A stretch of 64,000 nucleotides of DNA from contig CP001623.1 of the NCBI GenBank assembly GCA_000023185.1, positions 434,001 through 498,000 on the forward strand. Reading direction: 5' to 3'. The stretch comes from Rhizobium leguminosarum bv. trifolii WSM1325 (lineage in GTDB: Bacteria > Pseudomonadota > Alphaproteobacteria > Rhizobiales > Rhizobiaceae). The translations under genes and the position numbers were made by a program. Shown piece after piece: positions 26,190-34,992 of the stretch (within the stretch, counting starts at the first letter, position 1; every line of letters begins with the position of its first letter). A model generated the notes under the pieces. That model ran no database searches. It was not told where the DNA came from and was given only the letters and a program-made list of their open reading frames with translations.

Positions 26190-26263
26190 TTACAGCGCCG
26201 CGCGTCATTTTAGACGCTCAAAGGACGCTGTAACATTTTGAATTGCCGCGATAATTTTATCGC
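26190..26263 (-). promoter_or_regulatory. Palindrome-rich upstream region of the DHA2 pump
   Basis: TTACAGCG (26190-26197) and CGCTGTAA (26226-26233) form a spaced inverted repeat, GACGCT is directly repeated between and within them, and GCGATAA-TT-TTATCGC (26248-26263) is a perfect 16-bp palindrome. These look like operator sites, but no regulator gene is adjacent. Confidence 0.45.
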
Positions 26264-26361
26264 TAAGCTAATTCCGGAAGGAATTATGCAGTAGGAAACG
26301 TAACGTCGTTCAGGCCATCGACAATTCGAAACGCATCGAAGTGTTCGAGAAAAAACGAAAA

Positions 26362-26390
26362 AGCCACGGCCCTGTTGCGAGGCCGTGGCT
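26362..26390 (-). terminator. Rho-independent terminator of the sugar-binding-protein gene
   Basis: Perfect 10-bp arms AGCCACGGCC and GGCCGTGGCT with a 9-base loop lie 40 bp past the stop. On the minus strand the stem is followed by TTTTTCGTTTTTT, a clear T-tract. Confidence 0.93.
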
Positions 26391-26428
26391 GCTGCGTGCG
26401 CGCATTTTGCGGGACAACGCGTGACCGG

Positions 26429-27712
26429 TTACTTGGCGGCGAGCGCCTGGTTGACCTTGTCGACGTCGGCATTCATCGCCTTGAAGGTCTCGTCGAGGGA
26501 AAGCTCGCCGACGATCAGCTGGCTCATCCTCTGGACGATGAGCTGATAGATGGCGGAGGATCCCTTGAGACGTTCCAGGTCCCGGGCTGCCTGCGGCACG
26601 CTATTGCGGCTTCCAAGAAAGACGGCCATCGCCTCCTTGGCATTCTTGCTCTCAAGCTTGTATTGCGGGTCCTTGATGTCGGCGCCCGTCAGGACGACGT
26701 AATTTTCAGCGATTTCACGCTGGACCTTTTCAGAGCCGAGGAACTCGATGAACGCGGCCACGGCCTCGGGAGACTTGGTGCGCTTGAAGCCAACGATCGC
26801 GGTGCCACCGGGCATCGCATAGCAGCCGGCATCGCCGCAGGGCGCGCTGATCGCCGTCCAGTCGAAGGCGTCGCCGATCTTCTTCTGGAACGGATTGACC
26901 ATCCAGTTGCCGGCGAGATAGGTCACGACGTTGCCGTTGACGAACTCGTCACCCATGTTCTTGTACTGGGTTCCCCCGGCAGCACCCCACATTTCCTTCG
27001 GGAAGGAGCCGTCCTTCGTCCAACCGTAGAGATCCGTGACGTAGCGCTTGGCGGCATCGTCGGGGAAGAAGAACTTGCCGTCCTTGACGTAGTTCGAACC
27101 GTAGGAGAATGCCGCGCCGGAAAAGCGGTGGCCCGAGCGGTCCATCGTGAAGGGGATCTGAGCGCCGGTCGCCTTGGCGACGCGCGCCGAGGCTTCGACG
27201 ATATCCTTCAGCGTGGCGGTGGGCTTGGGAAGCGGTTCGCCGGCCTGTTCGAACAGCGTCTTGTTGACGAAGGGCAGGTTGAAGGTCTGCGAGGCGATAT
27301 AGCCGTTGATCGACTGCGGATCGTTGACGCCGGGGAAGCGAAGCGTGTTCAGGCTGTCGCCGTGCAGCTTGGCGAAGCCATCCGGGTCCTTCATGTAGGG
27401 ACGCATGTCGAGGTAATAGGGCGCAAGCTGCCAGTCGGTGATCTTGGCGATGTCAGGGCCCTCGCCGACGGCAAGCTGCACCGGCAGCTGCTTGGCGACC
27501 GCATCATAGCCCGAAGAGACGAAGTTGACCTTGACGTCGGGATTCGCCGTCTCGAATTCCTTGCTGAGCGCTTCCATGCGCTCGACGTAAGCCTGGTCGT
27601 CGTCGGTGAACAGAAAGGTGATTGTCTTGGTTTGCGCCATGGCCGCGCCGGCCCATGCGAAAGAAACGGTTGCCAACGCCAGTGCGACGGCCCCTGAGAG
27701 ATAGGTTTTCAT
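26429..27712 (-). CDS. CUT1 ABC transporter sugar-binding protein (pectic oligosaccharide locus)
   Basis: A 427-aa periplasmic extracytoplasmic solute receptor. The signal peptide ends at AGAAMAQ (about residue 26). The mature protein starts TKTITFLFTDDDQAYVERME and has cluster-1 carbohydrate-binding features: LPVQLAVGEGPDIAKITDW, NGYIASQTFNLPFVNKTLFE, and GGTAIVGFKRTKSPEAVAAF. The preferred start (27712) has GGGAGG 6 bases upstream; another ATG two codons earlier overlaps that site. It diverges from the operon encoding its probable permeases and ATPase (32887-36039) and shares a promoter region with paired palindromes. It likely binds galacturonate-containing oligosaccharides, judged from the adjacent GH28 and GH105. 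Confidence 0.93.
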   Translation of the reverse strand: MKTYLSGAVALALATVSFAWAGAAMAQTKTITFLFTDDDQAYVERMEALSKEFETANPDVKVNFVSSGYDAVAKQLPVQLAVGEGPDIAKITDWQLAPYYLDMRPYMKDPDGFAKLHGDSLNTLRFPGVNDPQSINGYIASQTFNLPFVNKTLFEQAGEPLPKPTATLKDIVEASARVAKATGAQIPFTMDRSGHRFSGAAFSYGSNYVKDGKFFFPDDAAKRYVTDLYGWTKDGSFPKEMWGAAGGTQYKNMGDEFVNGNVVTYLAGNWMVNPFQKKIGDAFDWTAISAPCGDAGCYAMPGGTAIVGFKRTKSPEAVAAFIEFLGSEKVQREIAENYVVLTGADIKDPQYKLESKNAKEAMAVFLGSRNSVPQAARDLERLKGSSAIYQLIVQRMSQLIVGELSLDETFKAMNADVDKVNQALAAK

Positions 27713-27724
27713 TTTCATCCTCCC

Positions 27725-27740
27725 ATGAAAACATTTTCAT
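27725..27740. promoter_or_regulatory. 16-bp palindromic operator candidate, copy 1
   Basis: ATGAAAA-CA-TTTTCAT has perfect 7-bp arms. It overlaps the leader just upstream of the binding-protein ribosome site, where a bound repressor would block the minus-strand gene. It is nearly identical to the copy at 27866-27881. Confidence 0.72.
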
Positions 27741-27865
27741 CAATCGCGGCCTCAGCCATCGATAAATCAATTTCATATACTTGACATTCGTTGCGTCAAG
27801 CTATTTTCTGCGGCAATAGCGATGTTTTTGGGCATTTTTCAAAAATGGCGCGAACAAATAACCTA

Positions 27866-27881
27866 ATGAAAATATTTTCAT
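27866..27881. promoter_or_regulatory. 16-bp palindromic operator candidate, copy 2
   Basis: ATGAAAA-TA-TTTTCAT is a fully self-complementary 16-mer, 9 bp before the GAGGAGG ribosome site of the 841-aa protein gene. Centre-to-centre distance to copy 1 is 141 bp. Between them, TTGACG and TATGAA on the minus strand (near 27790 and 27770) may be the binding-protein promoter. Confidence 0.72.
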
Positions 27882-27903
27882 AGGATTGCGGAGGAGGCGG
27901 TCT

Positions 27904-30426
27904 GTGAAAACGGAATGCATCAAGCAGCCGGGCGAGATGGCGCCAGCATACAGTGTGGCCACGGGCCAGACGATCACGGCATGGGCCGTTTCCGGCCTCA
28001 TCGCCAGCTATTTTCCCGGCGAGCCCGCGCCGGCCGAAGATCGCGTAAACTATCGTTTCATCAACGGTTTCGTCGATGTCGGAGATCTGCCCTGCCGCAA
28101 GGCCTTTTGGTCGACCATGGTCGGGCGGCCGCTATTGCCCGACACCGCCTGGCCGACCGAAAGCCTCAATCTTCCCGGCTCGAACCGTCGCGTCGAGTTC
28201 ACCGGCTTCTGGCACGTACCGACGCATCTCAGGCGATGGCTGAAGGGCACGTTCAGAACGGAGACCGCGCGAACGCTCAATCTCAGACTGAAGACCTGCG
28301 GCGGCGTTCGCATATGGGTCAACGGACAGGAGGCGGTGCGCTTCGAACCCTTCAAGCGCAACACCGAGAGCGCAACCGACATAGGGCTGGCGCTGGACGC
28401 CGGCGACAACCAGATCCTCGTCCATACCGAAGACTTGGCCGAGCGTGACACGACGTGGTTCTTCGAGCTCGAGATGCTGGACGAGGAGCCGCTCTGCGTG
28501 CTGCTGCCCGTATCGCTGGATCAGGATGAGGTCCGCGAGCTGGAAGCCCTTGCTCGCGGCGTCCGTCCGGCTCGCGACGTCTTCGTCAATCAGCCGCTGG
28601 AGATCATCTTCGGCACAGCGCCCGAACGCGATCTGCCGGTAGAGATCAAGGTCGTCGGTCATGGTCACGAGCGGCCCGTTCTCGCGCATTCCCGATTGAC
28701 GCTCAAGGCCCATCAGAGCAGCCTAACGGCCGACGATATCTGCGGCATTCCGGACGGTTATCACGGCGTCCACATGACGATCGGCTCCGGCACGGGCTCG
28801 GTCACGCGCGTCATCGATGCCGCTTTCATGAGCAGCATTTCGCCGTTGTCGGCCGAGGCGTCGCTCGCCGCCCGCAAGCGGCAGGCGCTGGAATACAGCG
28901 CCCGCTTCGGCGCGAACCGCGTCGGGCGCCTCATTGCGATGATGGAAACCGGTCACCACGACCAGGAAAGCTTCGACCGCATCATCGAGGCGACGCTCGC
29001 CTCCATCGATGCGCGGGAGGATTGCTCGGATTTCATCATGGTGCCGCTCTTGTGGCTGCTCGGCGCCTATGCCGACCGGATGCCCGATGCAGTGATCGCT
29101 CGCATCCGGCATTCCGCCCGCTCCTACCGTTACTGGGTCGACGAGCCGGGCAACGACGCGATGTGGTTCTGGAGCGAGAACCATGTGCTCTGCTTTCATA
29201 CCAGCCAGCTGCTGGCCGGACTTCTTTTGCCCGACGAGGTGTTTTCGGCCTCGGGCCGCACGGGGCGGCAGCAGGCGGAACTTGCCGGCGAGCGGCTCGG
29301 CCGCTGGTTCGACAGCGTCGAAGCCCATGGGTTGGCGGAGTGGAACTCGGCGGCCTATTACCCGATCGATTTCATCGGCCTGCTGGCGCTGGAGCGCTGG
29401 GCTGAGGCGGCCGTTGCCCAGCGCGCCCGCGCCCAGATCGATCTCATCTTCCGCATGATCGCCCTTCACACGCTCGCAGGCGTTCCGGCCGGATCGCAGG
29501 GCCGTGCCTACGACAAGGAGTTGCGCGCCGGCCCGCTGACCGAGCTTGCGCCCTTCGCCCAGGTCGCCTTCGGAACCGGCTGGCTGAACAATGGTGTGGC
29601 GGCATTGACCATGTTCTGCGCCGGCAGCTATGAGCCGCCCGCCGATCTGGCCGAACTTGCGCCGCTCACCCGATCAAGAAGCGTCGAGGCGCGCTACAGC
29701 CAGGGCCTCGAGAGCGGAAAACTCGTGCTGTTCAAGAACGAGGCGGCGCAGCTTTCGACGGTCGTCGATCACAAGACCGGCCAGAAGGGGCACCAGCAGC
29801 ATGTGCTCGACATCCGGCTGGCCGGCCATCCGATGGCGAGGCTGTGGGTCAACCATCCCGGCGAGGACGACCCCTGGGGCAATCAAAGGCCGTCCTATTG
29901 GGCCGGCAACGGCATCCTGCCGCGCGTTGCCCAGCATCGCGACGTTGCCCTCCTGATCGAGGACACAAGCGACGCACGCCACGCATGGACGCACGCCTAT
30001 ATCGGCCGCGACGGGCTGGACGATCTCATCATCGAAGACAAGTGGCTCATCGCGCGATCGGGCCGGGGATTTTCCGCCCTCTGGGCGTCGAACGGCCTGG
30101 AGCTGATCACCGACGGCCCGACCGCCGGCCGCGAGGCGCGCTCCTACGGGCAGCTTTGCGGCTGGGCTGGTATCGTCGGATGCGGCAACGACGATGCCTT
30201 CAAGGCGTTCGTCGAACGCCTGTGCCGGACGACGGTTTCCTTCGATCCCGGGCTTCGGCGTCTCTCTCTGACGCCGCCGGGCGGCCCGGCGATCGACCTC
30301 TCCTACGCCGATGGTCTTTCGATCGGCGGCGAGGCGAGGCCCTTCACCCACGATCAGCCGCAACCGATCCTCACCTACGACAGTGCTGCCTCCGGCGCCG
30401 GCACTGACGGGCCGTTCTACTCCTGA
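27904..30426 (+). CDS. 841-aa protein, putative polysaccharide lyase/hydrolase of unrecognised family
   Basis: First gene of the pectic-oligosaccharide operon. The GTG at 27904 has GAGGAGG 6 bases upstream. I recognise no named family. Residues about 1-300 look beta-rich, with a sandwich-like block (LRLKTCGGVRIWVNGQEAV; NQILVHTEDLAERDTTWFFE). Residues about 315-580 are helical and resemble the (alpha/alpha) toroid of heparinase/alginate-lyase folds, with WFWSENHVLCFHTSQLLAG (N426-H427) and EWNSAAYYPIDF (Y485-Y486), placed like the Asn/His/Tyr of such lyases. Residues about 600-841 are beta-rich with the His cluster VDHKTGQKGHQQH (H623, H630, H633). No signal peptide. Its co-operon with GH105 and GH28 suggests it cleaves imported pectic or similar uronide oligosaccharides. 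The catalytic reading is inference. Confidence 0.85.
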   Translation: MKTECIKQPGEMAPAYSVATGQTITAWAVSGLIASYFPGEPAPAEDRVNYRFINGFVDVGDLPCRKAFWSTMVGRPLLPDTAWPTESLNLPGSNRRVEFTGFWHVPTHLRRWLKGTFRTETARTLNLRLKTCGGVRIWVNGQEAVRFEPFKRNTESATDIGLALDAGDNQILVHTEDLAERDTTWFFELEMLDEEPLCVLLPVSLDQDEVRELEALARGVRPARDVFVNQPLEIIFGTAPERDLPVEIKVVGHGHERPVLAHSRLTLKAHQSSLTADDICGIPDGYHGVHMTIGSGTGSVTRVIDAAFMSSISPLSAEASLAARKRQALEYSARFGANRVGRLIAMMETGHHDQESFDRIIEATLASIDAREDCSDFIMVPLLWLLGAYADRMPDAVIARIRHSARSYRYWVDEPGNDAMWFWSENHVLCFHTSQLLAGLLLPDEVFSASGRTGRQQAELAGERLGRWFDSVEAHGLAEWNSAAYYPIDFIGLLALERWAEAAVAQRARAQIDLIFRMIALHTLAGVPAGSQGRAYDKELRAGPLTELAPFAQVAFGTGWLNNGVAALTMFCAGSYEPPADLAELAPLTRSRSVEARYSQGLESGKLVLFKNEAAQLSTVVDHKTGQKGHQQHVLDIRLAGHPMARLWVNHPGEDDPWGNQRPSYWAGNGILPRVAQHRDVALLIEDTSDARHAWTHAYIGRDGLDDLIIEDKWLIARSGRGFSALWASNGLELITDGPTAGREARSYGQLCGWAGIVGCGNDDAFKAFVERLCRTTVSFDPGLRRLSLTPPGGPAIDLSYADGLSIGGEARPFTHDQPQPILTYDSAASGAGTDGPFYS

Positions 30427-30443
30427 AAACATAGGTCTCCAGC

Positions 30444-31538
30444 ATGAACACAACATCTGTCGATAACGCCGCCCTCCTGACGACGATTGATCGCGTGGCA
30501 ACGGCTTTCAGCCGGCTCAGAGGCATCAAGGAAGGTCTCGTGACGGGAAATTCGGCCTCCGGAATCCAGTTCGACGAGTGGGACTGGGAAGTCGGCGTCG
30601 GTCTTTACGGCTTCCTGCGCCGCGCCATTTCCACCAATGATCAAAAAGCGCTGCAGGAACTCGTCGCCTGGTATGCCGGCCAGATTGAACGCGGCCTGCC
30701 GCCGCGCCAGATCAACAGCACGGCGCCGATGCTGCCGCTTGCGATCCTGGTCCAGCATGTCGACCGTCCCGACTTTCGCGCGCTCGTCGAGGACTGGGCC
30801 GAATGGCTCGTCAAGGAACTGCCGAAGACCGAGGACGGCGGCTTTCAGCACGTCGTCAAGGAGCGCCTCAACGACGGCGAATTGTGGGACGATACGCTGT
30901 TCATGGCCTGCCTGTTTCTCGCCCGCGCCGGCGTTCTCTGCGAGCGCAGCGAGTGGATCGACGAGGCCGTCTATCAGTTCGTGATCCACACCCGCTATCT
31001 CTCCGATCCGGTCAGCGGGCTCTGGTATCACGGCTGGACCTTCAACGGACGGCACAATTTTGCCAATGCCTTCTGGGCGCGCGGCAATGCCTGGATCACC
31101 GTCGCCATCCCCGAGCTCTTCGACCTCGTTCCGACGCTCGGCGAGAAGGACCGGCGTTTTCTGTCGAACGTCCTCGTCAGCCAGGTGCGCTCCTTGAAAG
31201 CATACCAGCGGCCGGACGGCATGTTCACGACGCTTCTCGACGATCCGTCGTCGCCGCTGGAAACCTCGGCCACGGCGGGCATTGCCTACGGCATATTGCG
31301 CGCTATCGATGCCGGCATTCTCGACAAGGACGACAGGGCCTATGCGGAGCGCGCGCTTGCGGCGGTGCTGGCGCAGATCGATGAAGAAGGCGTCGTCCAC
31401 GGCGTCTCGGACGGCACGCCGATGGGTCATGACCTCGATTTCTACAGGCGCATCCCCAACGTGCCGACGCCTTATGGCCAGGCGCTGACCATGCTGCTGC
31501 TGACGGAAGTCTTTCTCGAGAACGGCCAGCGCCAATGA
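30444..31538 (+). CDS. GH105/GH88-type unsaturated uronyl hydrolase (YteR-like)
   Basis: A 364-aa (alpha/alpha)6-barrel hydrolase resembling Bacillus YteR and YesR, which remove unsaturated galacturonate from rhamnogalacturonan fragments. The catalytic aspartate is D150 in GELWDDTLFMACLFLARAG; other family blocks are WYHGWTFNGRHNFANAFWARGNAW, split here as WYHGWTFNG and FANAFWARGNAW, and SATAGIAYGILRAI near the C-terminus. No signal peptide. It implies that a lyase makes unsaturated ends upstream; the 841-aa protein 17 bp before it is the only candidate in this operon. It overlaps the GH28 gene by 4 bases (ATGA). Confidence 0.9.
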   Translation: MNTTSVDNAALLTTIDRVATAFSRLRGIKEGLVTGNSASGIQFDEWDWEVGVGLYGFLRRAISTNDQKALQELVAWYAGQIERGLPPRQINSTAPMLPLAILVQHVDRPDFRALVEDWAEWLVKELPKTEDGGFQHVVKERLNDGELWDDTLFMACLFLARAGVLCERSEWIDEAVYQFVIHTRYLSDPVSGLWYHGWTFNGRHNFANAFWARGNAWITVAIPELFDLVPTLGEKDRRFLSNVLVSQVRSLKAYQRPDGMFTTLLDDPSSPLETSATAGIAYGILRAIDAGILDKDDRAYAERALAAVLAQIDEEGVVHGVSDGTPMGHDLDFYRRIPNVPTPYGQALTMLLLTEVFLENGQRQ

Positions 31539-32899
31539 GCCCCGTGTCTCTTGTCGCGATCGAGCCGGCGCAGAGCGACGATACGGTCCGTCTGCAGGCG
31601 GCCATCGACGGCCTGTCGGCTTCAGGTGGCGGACGCGTTGAGCTCATGGCCGGCATCCATGTCTGCCGCGGGCTCCAGCTCAGATCCGGCGTCGACCTTC
31701 ATCTGGCCGCCGGTGCGATCCTGCGTCCCGTTCCGGATTACGCGGCCTATGCGCAGACGACCGTTTCGGTGATCGCCGAAAAATCCGACCGCGGCATGAT
31801 CGTCGCCAAGGATGCGCGGCGAATCAGCCTGACGGGGGCGGGGCGCATCGAAGCCGGTTGTGACAGCTTCATCGTGGGAGACGACGAGACGGTGGGAACC
31901 TTCATCCCGGCCGAATTTCGTCCCCGCGTCGTCGTCTTCGAGGGCTGCGACGAGGTCGAGATCAGCTCCGTCCATATTTGCCGCTCGCCGATGTGGACGC
32001 TGCACTTCGTCAACTGCACCGATGTTGCGGTCAGGAACGTGATCATCGACAACGACCGCCGCCTTCCCAACACGGACGGGATCGTGCTGGATGCCTGCCG
32101 CGGCGCCGTTATCGAGGATTGCCGGATATCGACGGCCGACGACGGCATATGCCTGAAGACGAGCATCGGTCCTGACCGTGTCGCCATCGGGCGTTGCGAA
32201 AACATTCTCGTCCGCAGATGCTCGGTTCAGAGCCTTAGCTGCGCGCTGAAGATCGGCACGGAAACGCATGGCGATGTCACTAATGTCGTGTTCGAGGATT
32301 GCAGCGTCTCATCTTCCAACAGGGCCCTCGGCGTATTCTCCCGCGACGGCGGCCGGATATCGAACGTGAGGTTCTCACGAATTGCGGTGGAGTGCCGCGA
32401 GACGCCCGATGGTTTCTGGGGTTCGGGGGAGGCGCTGACCGTCAATGTCGTCGACCGTGTTACGGAACGCGCGGCAGGCGCCATCGAAAATCTCATCGTC
32501 GAGGACATCACCGGCCGGATGGAGGGGGCGATCACCGTCATTTCGACCTCGCCGGCCGGCATCCGCAACGCATCGCTGGCACGCATCGCCATCGATCAGC
32601 AGCCGGGGCAGCTCGGCACGGCACGGTCCTACGACCTGCGTCCGACAAACGCCGACCTCTCCCCGAAAGCCGATGGCGGCGGCCGCGCCAATGCCTGGAC
32701 CCGCGGGTCGGACGGGCGAGTGATCGGTCTTGAGCACTATCCGGGAGGAATGCCGGCCGTCTACGTGGCTGATGTCACCGGGATCTTGATGAACGAGGTG
32801 CGGATCACAAGGCCGACACCGCTGCCGCAAGGCTGGAACAAAAACGACGCCGTCTTCGAAACGGCGGCACCTGATGGGAGTGGGGCATGGCAGAACTGA
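31535..32899 (+). CDS. GH28 family glycoside hydrolase (polygalacturonase-like, cytoplasmic)
   Basis: A 454-aa right-handed parallel beta-helix enzyme. GH28 catalytic elements are visible: NTDGIVLDAC (D181), STADDGICLKT (D202, D203), and SCALKIGTETHGD (H245), in the usual order. The N-terminal QAAIDGLSASGGGRVELMAG is also typical. There is no signal peptide, unlike secreted endo-polygalacturonases, which fits an exo-acting enzyme on imported oligogalacturonides or rhamnogalacturonides. The start overlaps the GH105 stop and the end overlaps the ATPase gene by 13 bases, so it is tightly coupled within the operon. Confidence 0.92.
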   Translation: MSPVSLVAIEPAQSDDTVRLQAAIDGLSASGGGRVELMAGIHVCRGLQLRSGVDLHLAAGAILRPVPDYAAYAQTTVSVIAEKSDRGMIVAKDARRISLTGAGRIEAGCDSFIVGDDETVGTFIPAEFRPRVVVFEGCDEVEISSVHICRSPMWTLHFVNCTDVAVRNVIIDNDRRLPNTDGIVLDACRGAVIEDCRISTADDGICLKTSIGPDRVAIGRCENILVRRCSVQSLSCALKIGTETHGDVTNVVFEDCSVSSSNRALGVFSRDGGRISNVRFSRIAVECRETPDGFWGSGEALTVNVVDRVTERAAGAIENLIVEDITGRMEGAITVISTSPAGIRNASLARIAIDQQPGQLGTARSYDLRPTNADLSPKADGGGRANAWTRGSDGRVIGLEHYPGGMPAVYVADVTGILMNEVRITRPTPLPQGWNKNDAVFETAAPDGSGAWQN

Positions 32900-33993
32900 A
32901 ACTTTCCAACGTCAACAAATCGTATGGCTCGGTCAAAGTCCTGCATGACGTCGAACTCGATATCACGGACGGCGAGTTCGTCGTCTTCGTCGGGCCGTCG
33001 GGATGTGGCAAGTCGACTCTGCTGCGTGTCATTGCCGGCCTCGAAGAGGTGACGGAGGGCGCAATCGCGATCGGGGGCCGCGATGTCAGCGCGCTCTCGC
33101 CGGCCGAGCGCAAGATCGCAATGGTCTTCCAGTCCTACGCGCTCTATCCGCATATGAGCGTTCGCAAAAACCTCGCTTTCGGCCTGGAGAACCTGAAGTT
33201 CAAGCGTGCCGAGATCGAGGCGCGGATTGCCGAGGCCGCCAGGATGCTGGCGATCGAGCCCTACCTGGACCGACGCCCGAAGCAGCTTTCGGGCGGCCAG
33301 CGCCAGCGCGTGGCGATCGGCCGGGCTATCGTGCGCGAACCGGACATTTTTCTCTTCGACGAGCCGCTGTCGAATCTCGACGCGGCGCTGCGCGTTCAGA
33401 CCCGCGCCGAGATCACCAAGCTCCACCGCGAGATCAAGACGACGATGATTTATGTCACGCATGACCAGGTCGAGGCGATGACGATGGCCGACAAGATCGT
33501 CGTGCTGCGCGCCGGGCGGGTCGAGCAGGTCGGCGCGCCGCTGGACCTGTTCGACAGCCCACGCAATCTCTTCGTCGCCGGCTTCCTCGGCTCGCCGCGC
33601 ATGAACATCATCAAGGGCAAGGTCGCTGGCATCGAGGAAGGCGGCGTCGTCATCGATGTCGGCAATGGTGGCAAGGTCGTCAGCGATGTCGATCCCGCCG
33701 GAGTTGCGGTCGGACAGGCTGTTCTCGCCGGCATCCGGCCCGCGCATTTTTCACGCTCCAGCGAGCAGGGCCTGCCGTTCATCGTCCAGTATCACGAGGG
33801 CCTCGGTACGGAGACCTATGTCTATGGCAATCTTGCAGGCCATGACGAGCAGATCATCATTCACGAGGCCGGCCATTTCGCGCCGGCGCCTGGTGATCGC
33901 ATCCTGATCGATGCCGCCCCGGGGCGGGTTCATCTGTTCGATCCCGAAAGCGGCCTGGCTTTTGCCCGGCGGCCCGGACAGGGGAGGCGCTGA
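32887..33993 (+). CDS. CUT1 sugar ABC transporter ATP-binding protein (UgpC/MsmK family)
   Basis: A 368-aa ATPase. Walker A is GPSGCGKST (about 37-45), the Q-loop MVFQSYALYPHMSV, the signature LSGGQRQRVAIGRA, Walker B DIFLFDEPLSNLD and the switch VTHDQVEAM. Residues about 235-368 form the OB-fold regulatory domain of MalK relatives. A ribosome site (GGGAGTGGGG) lies inside the end of the GH28 gene. It energises the two permeases directly downstream and works with the divergent binding protein. Confidence 0.95.
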   Translation: MAELKLSNVNKSYGSVKVLHDVELDITDGEFVVFVGPSGCGKSTLLRVIAGLEEVTEGAIAIGGRDVSALSPAERKIAMVFQSYALYPHMSVRKNLAFGLENLKFKRAEIEARIAEAARMLAIEPYLDRRPKQLSGGQRQRVAIGRAIVREPDIFLFDEPLSNLDAALRVQTRAEITKLHREIKTTMIYVTHDQVEAMTMADKIVVLRAGRVEQVGAPLDLFDSPRNLFVAGFLGSPRMNIIKGKVAGIEEGGVVIDVGNGGKVVSDVDPAGVAVGQAVLAGIRPAHFSRSSEQGLPFIVQYHEGLGTETYVYGNLAGHDEQIIIHEAGHFAPAPGDRILIDAAPGRVHLFDPESGLAFARRPGQGRR

Positions 33994-33995
33994 AC

Positions 33996-34991
33996 ATGGC
34001 GGCGCTCAAGGCAGGTGCATTGCTGTCCCAGGCAGGGGAAACGGCGATGAGAGTGGTCGAAGCCCCGATAAATGTGATCGAGCGCATCTTCGGCCGCAAG
34101 CGTATGCCATGGCTGTTCCTGGCGCCGAACCTCGTTCTGTTCGCCATCTTCACGTTCCTTCCGATCGCGATCGCGGTCGGTTACGCCTTCACCGGCGGCA
34201 CCAATCTATTCGTGTCGGAGCGGCCTTTCGTCGGCCTGGACAATTTCCGCACGCTGCTTTCCTGCGGCAATTATCTGCAGCCGGGAACCTGCCAGGAATC
34301 GCTGTTCTGGACGGCTGTGTGGAATACGCTCTGGTTCGTGGCCTTCAATGTCGTCGCCACATTGCTCGTGGCGCTGATCACGGCGCTGATCCTCAATCGG
34401 GCGATCGTGGCGCGCGGCTTCTTCAGGGCGATGTTCTTCTATCCTGTCTTGCTGTCGCCCGTCGTCATCGGCCTGATCTGGAAATGGTTCCTCGATCGCA
34501 ACGGGCTGCTGAACGCCTTCTTCCAGATGATCGGCGTTCCCCCTGAGATCTTCCTGCTCGACGTCGGCTGGTCGCGCTTCTTCGTCGTCGCGGTGTCGGT
34601 CTGGTTCCACATGGGCTTTTACACGCTCATCCTCTTGGCCGGCCTCCAGGCCATCCCGAAGGAGCTCTACGAGGCTGCCTCCATCGATGCCGCCTCGCCG
34701 CGCCGCACGCTGTTCAGGATCACACTGCCCCTGCTGGCCCCGAACCTCTTAGTCGTGTTCATTCTTCTGATGATCAAATCCGTCCAGATCTTCGACGAGG
34801 CCTGGGTTCTGACCAATGGCGGCGGTCCGGGCACGGCCAACAGCTTCATCGTCCAATATATCTACCAGATGGCATTCGGCAGCGATCTTCGCCTCTTCGG
34901 ACTGGCTTCCGCCGCATCGGTTCTCATGGGGCTGGTGCTTCTGGTTCTCACCCTCATACAGCTGCGTATCGGCAAGCGAATGGAGTCCTGA
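33996..34991 (+). CDS. CUT1 sugar ABC transporter permease (MalF type)
   Basis: A 331-aa inner-membrane permease with six main membrane segments (PWLFLAPNLVLFAIFTFLPI is the first). The EAA loop is LYEAASIDAASPRRTLFRIT followed by LPLLAPNLL, and the late segment WVLTNGGGPGTANSFIVQYI is typical of MalF/UgpA proteins. It starts 2 bp after the ATPase stop and its stop touches the next permease gene. With the MalG-type partner it forms the channel for the pectic oligosaccharide. Confidence 0.94.
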   Translation: MAALKAGALLSQAGETAMRVVEAPINVIERIFGRKRMPWLFLAPNLVLFAIFTFLPIAIAVGYAFTGGTNLFVSERPFVGLDNFRTLLSCGNYLQPGTCQESLFWTAVWNTLWFVAFNVVATLLVALITALILNRAIVARGFFRAMFFYPVLLSPVVIGLIWKWFLDRNGLLNAFFQMIGVPPEIFLLDVGWSRFFVVAVSVWFHMGFYTLILLAGLQAIPKELYEAASIDAASPRRTLFRITLPLLAPNLLVVFILLMIKSVQIFDEAWVLTNGGGPGTANSFIVQYIYQMAFGSDLRLFGLASAASVLMGLVLLVLTLIQLRIGKRMES

Positions 34992-34992
34992 G

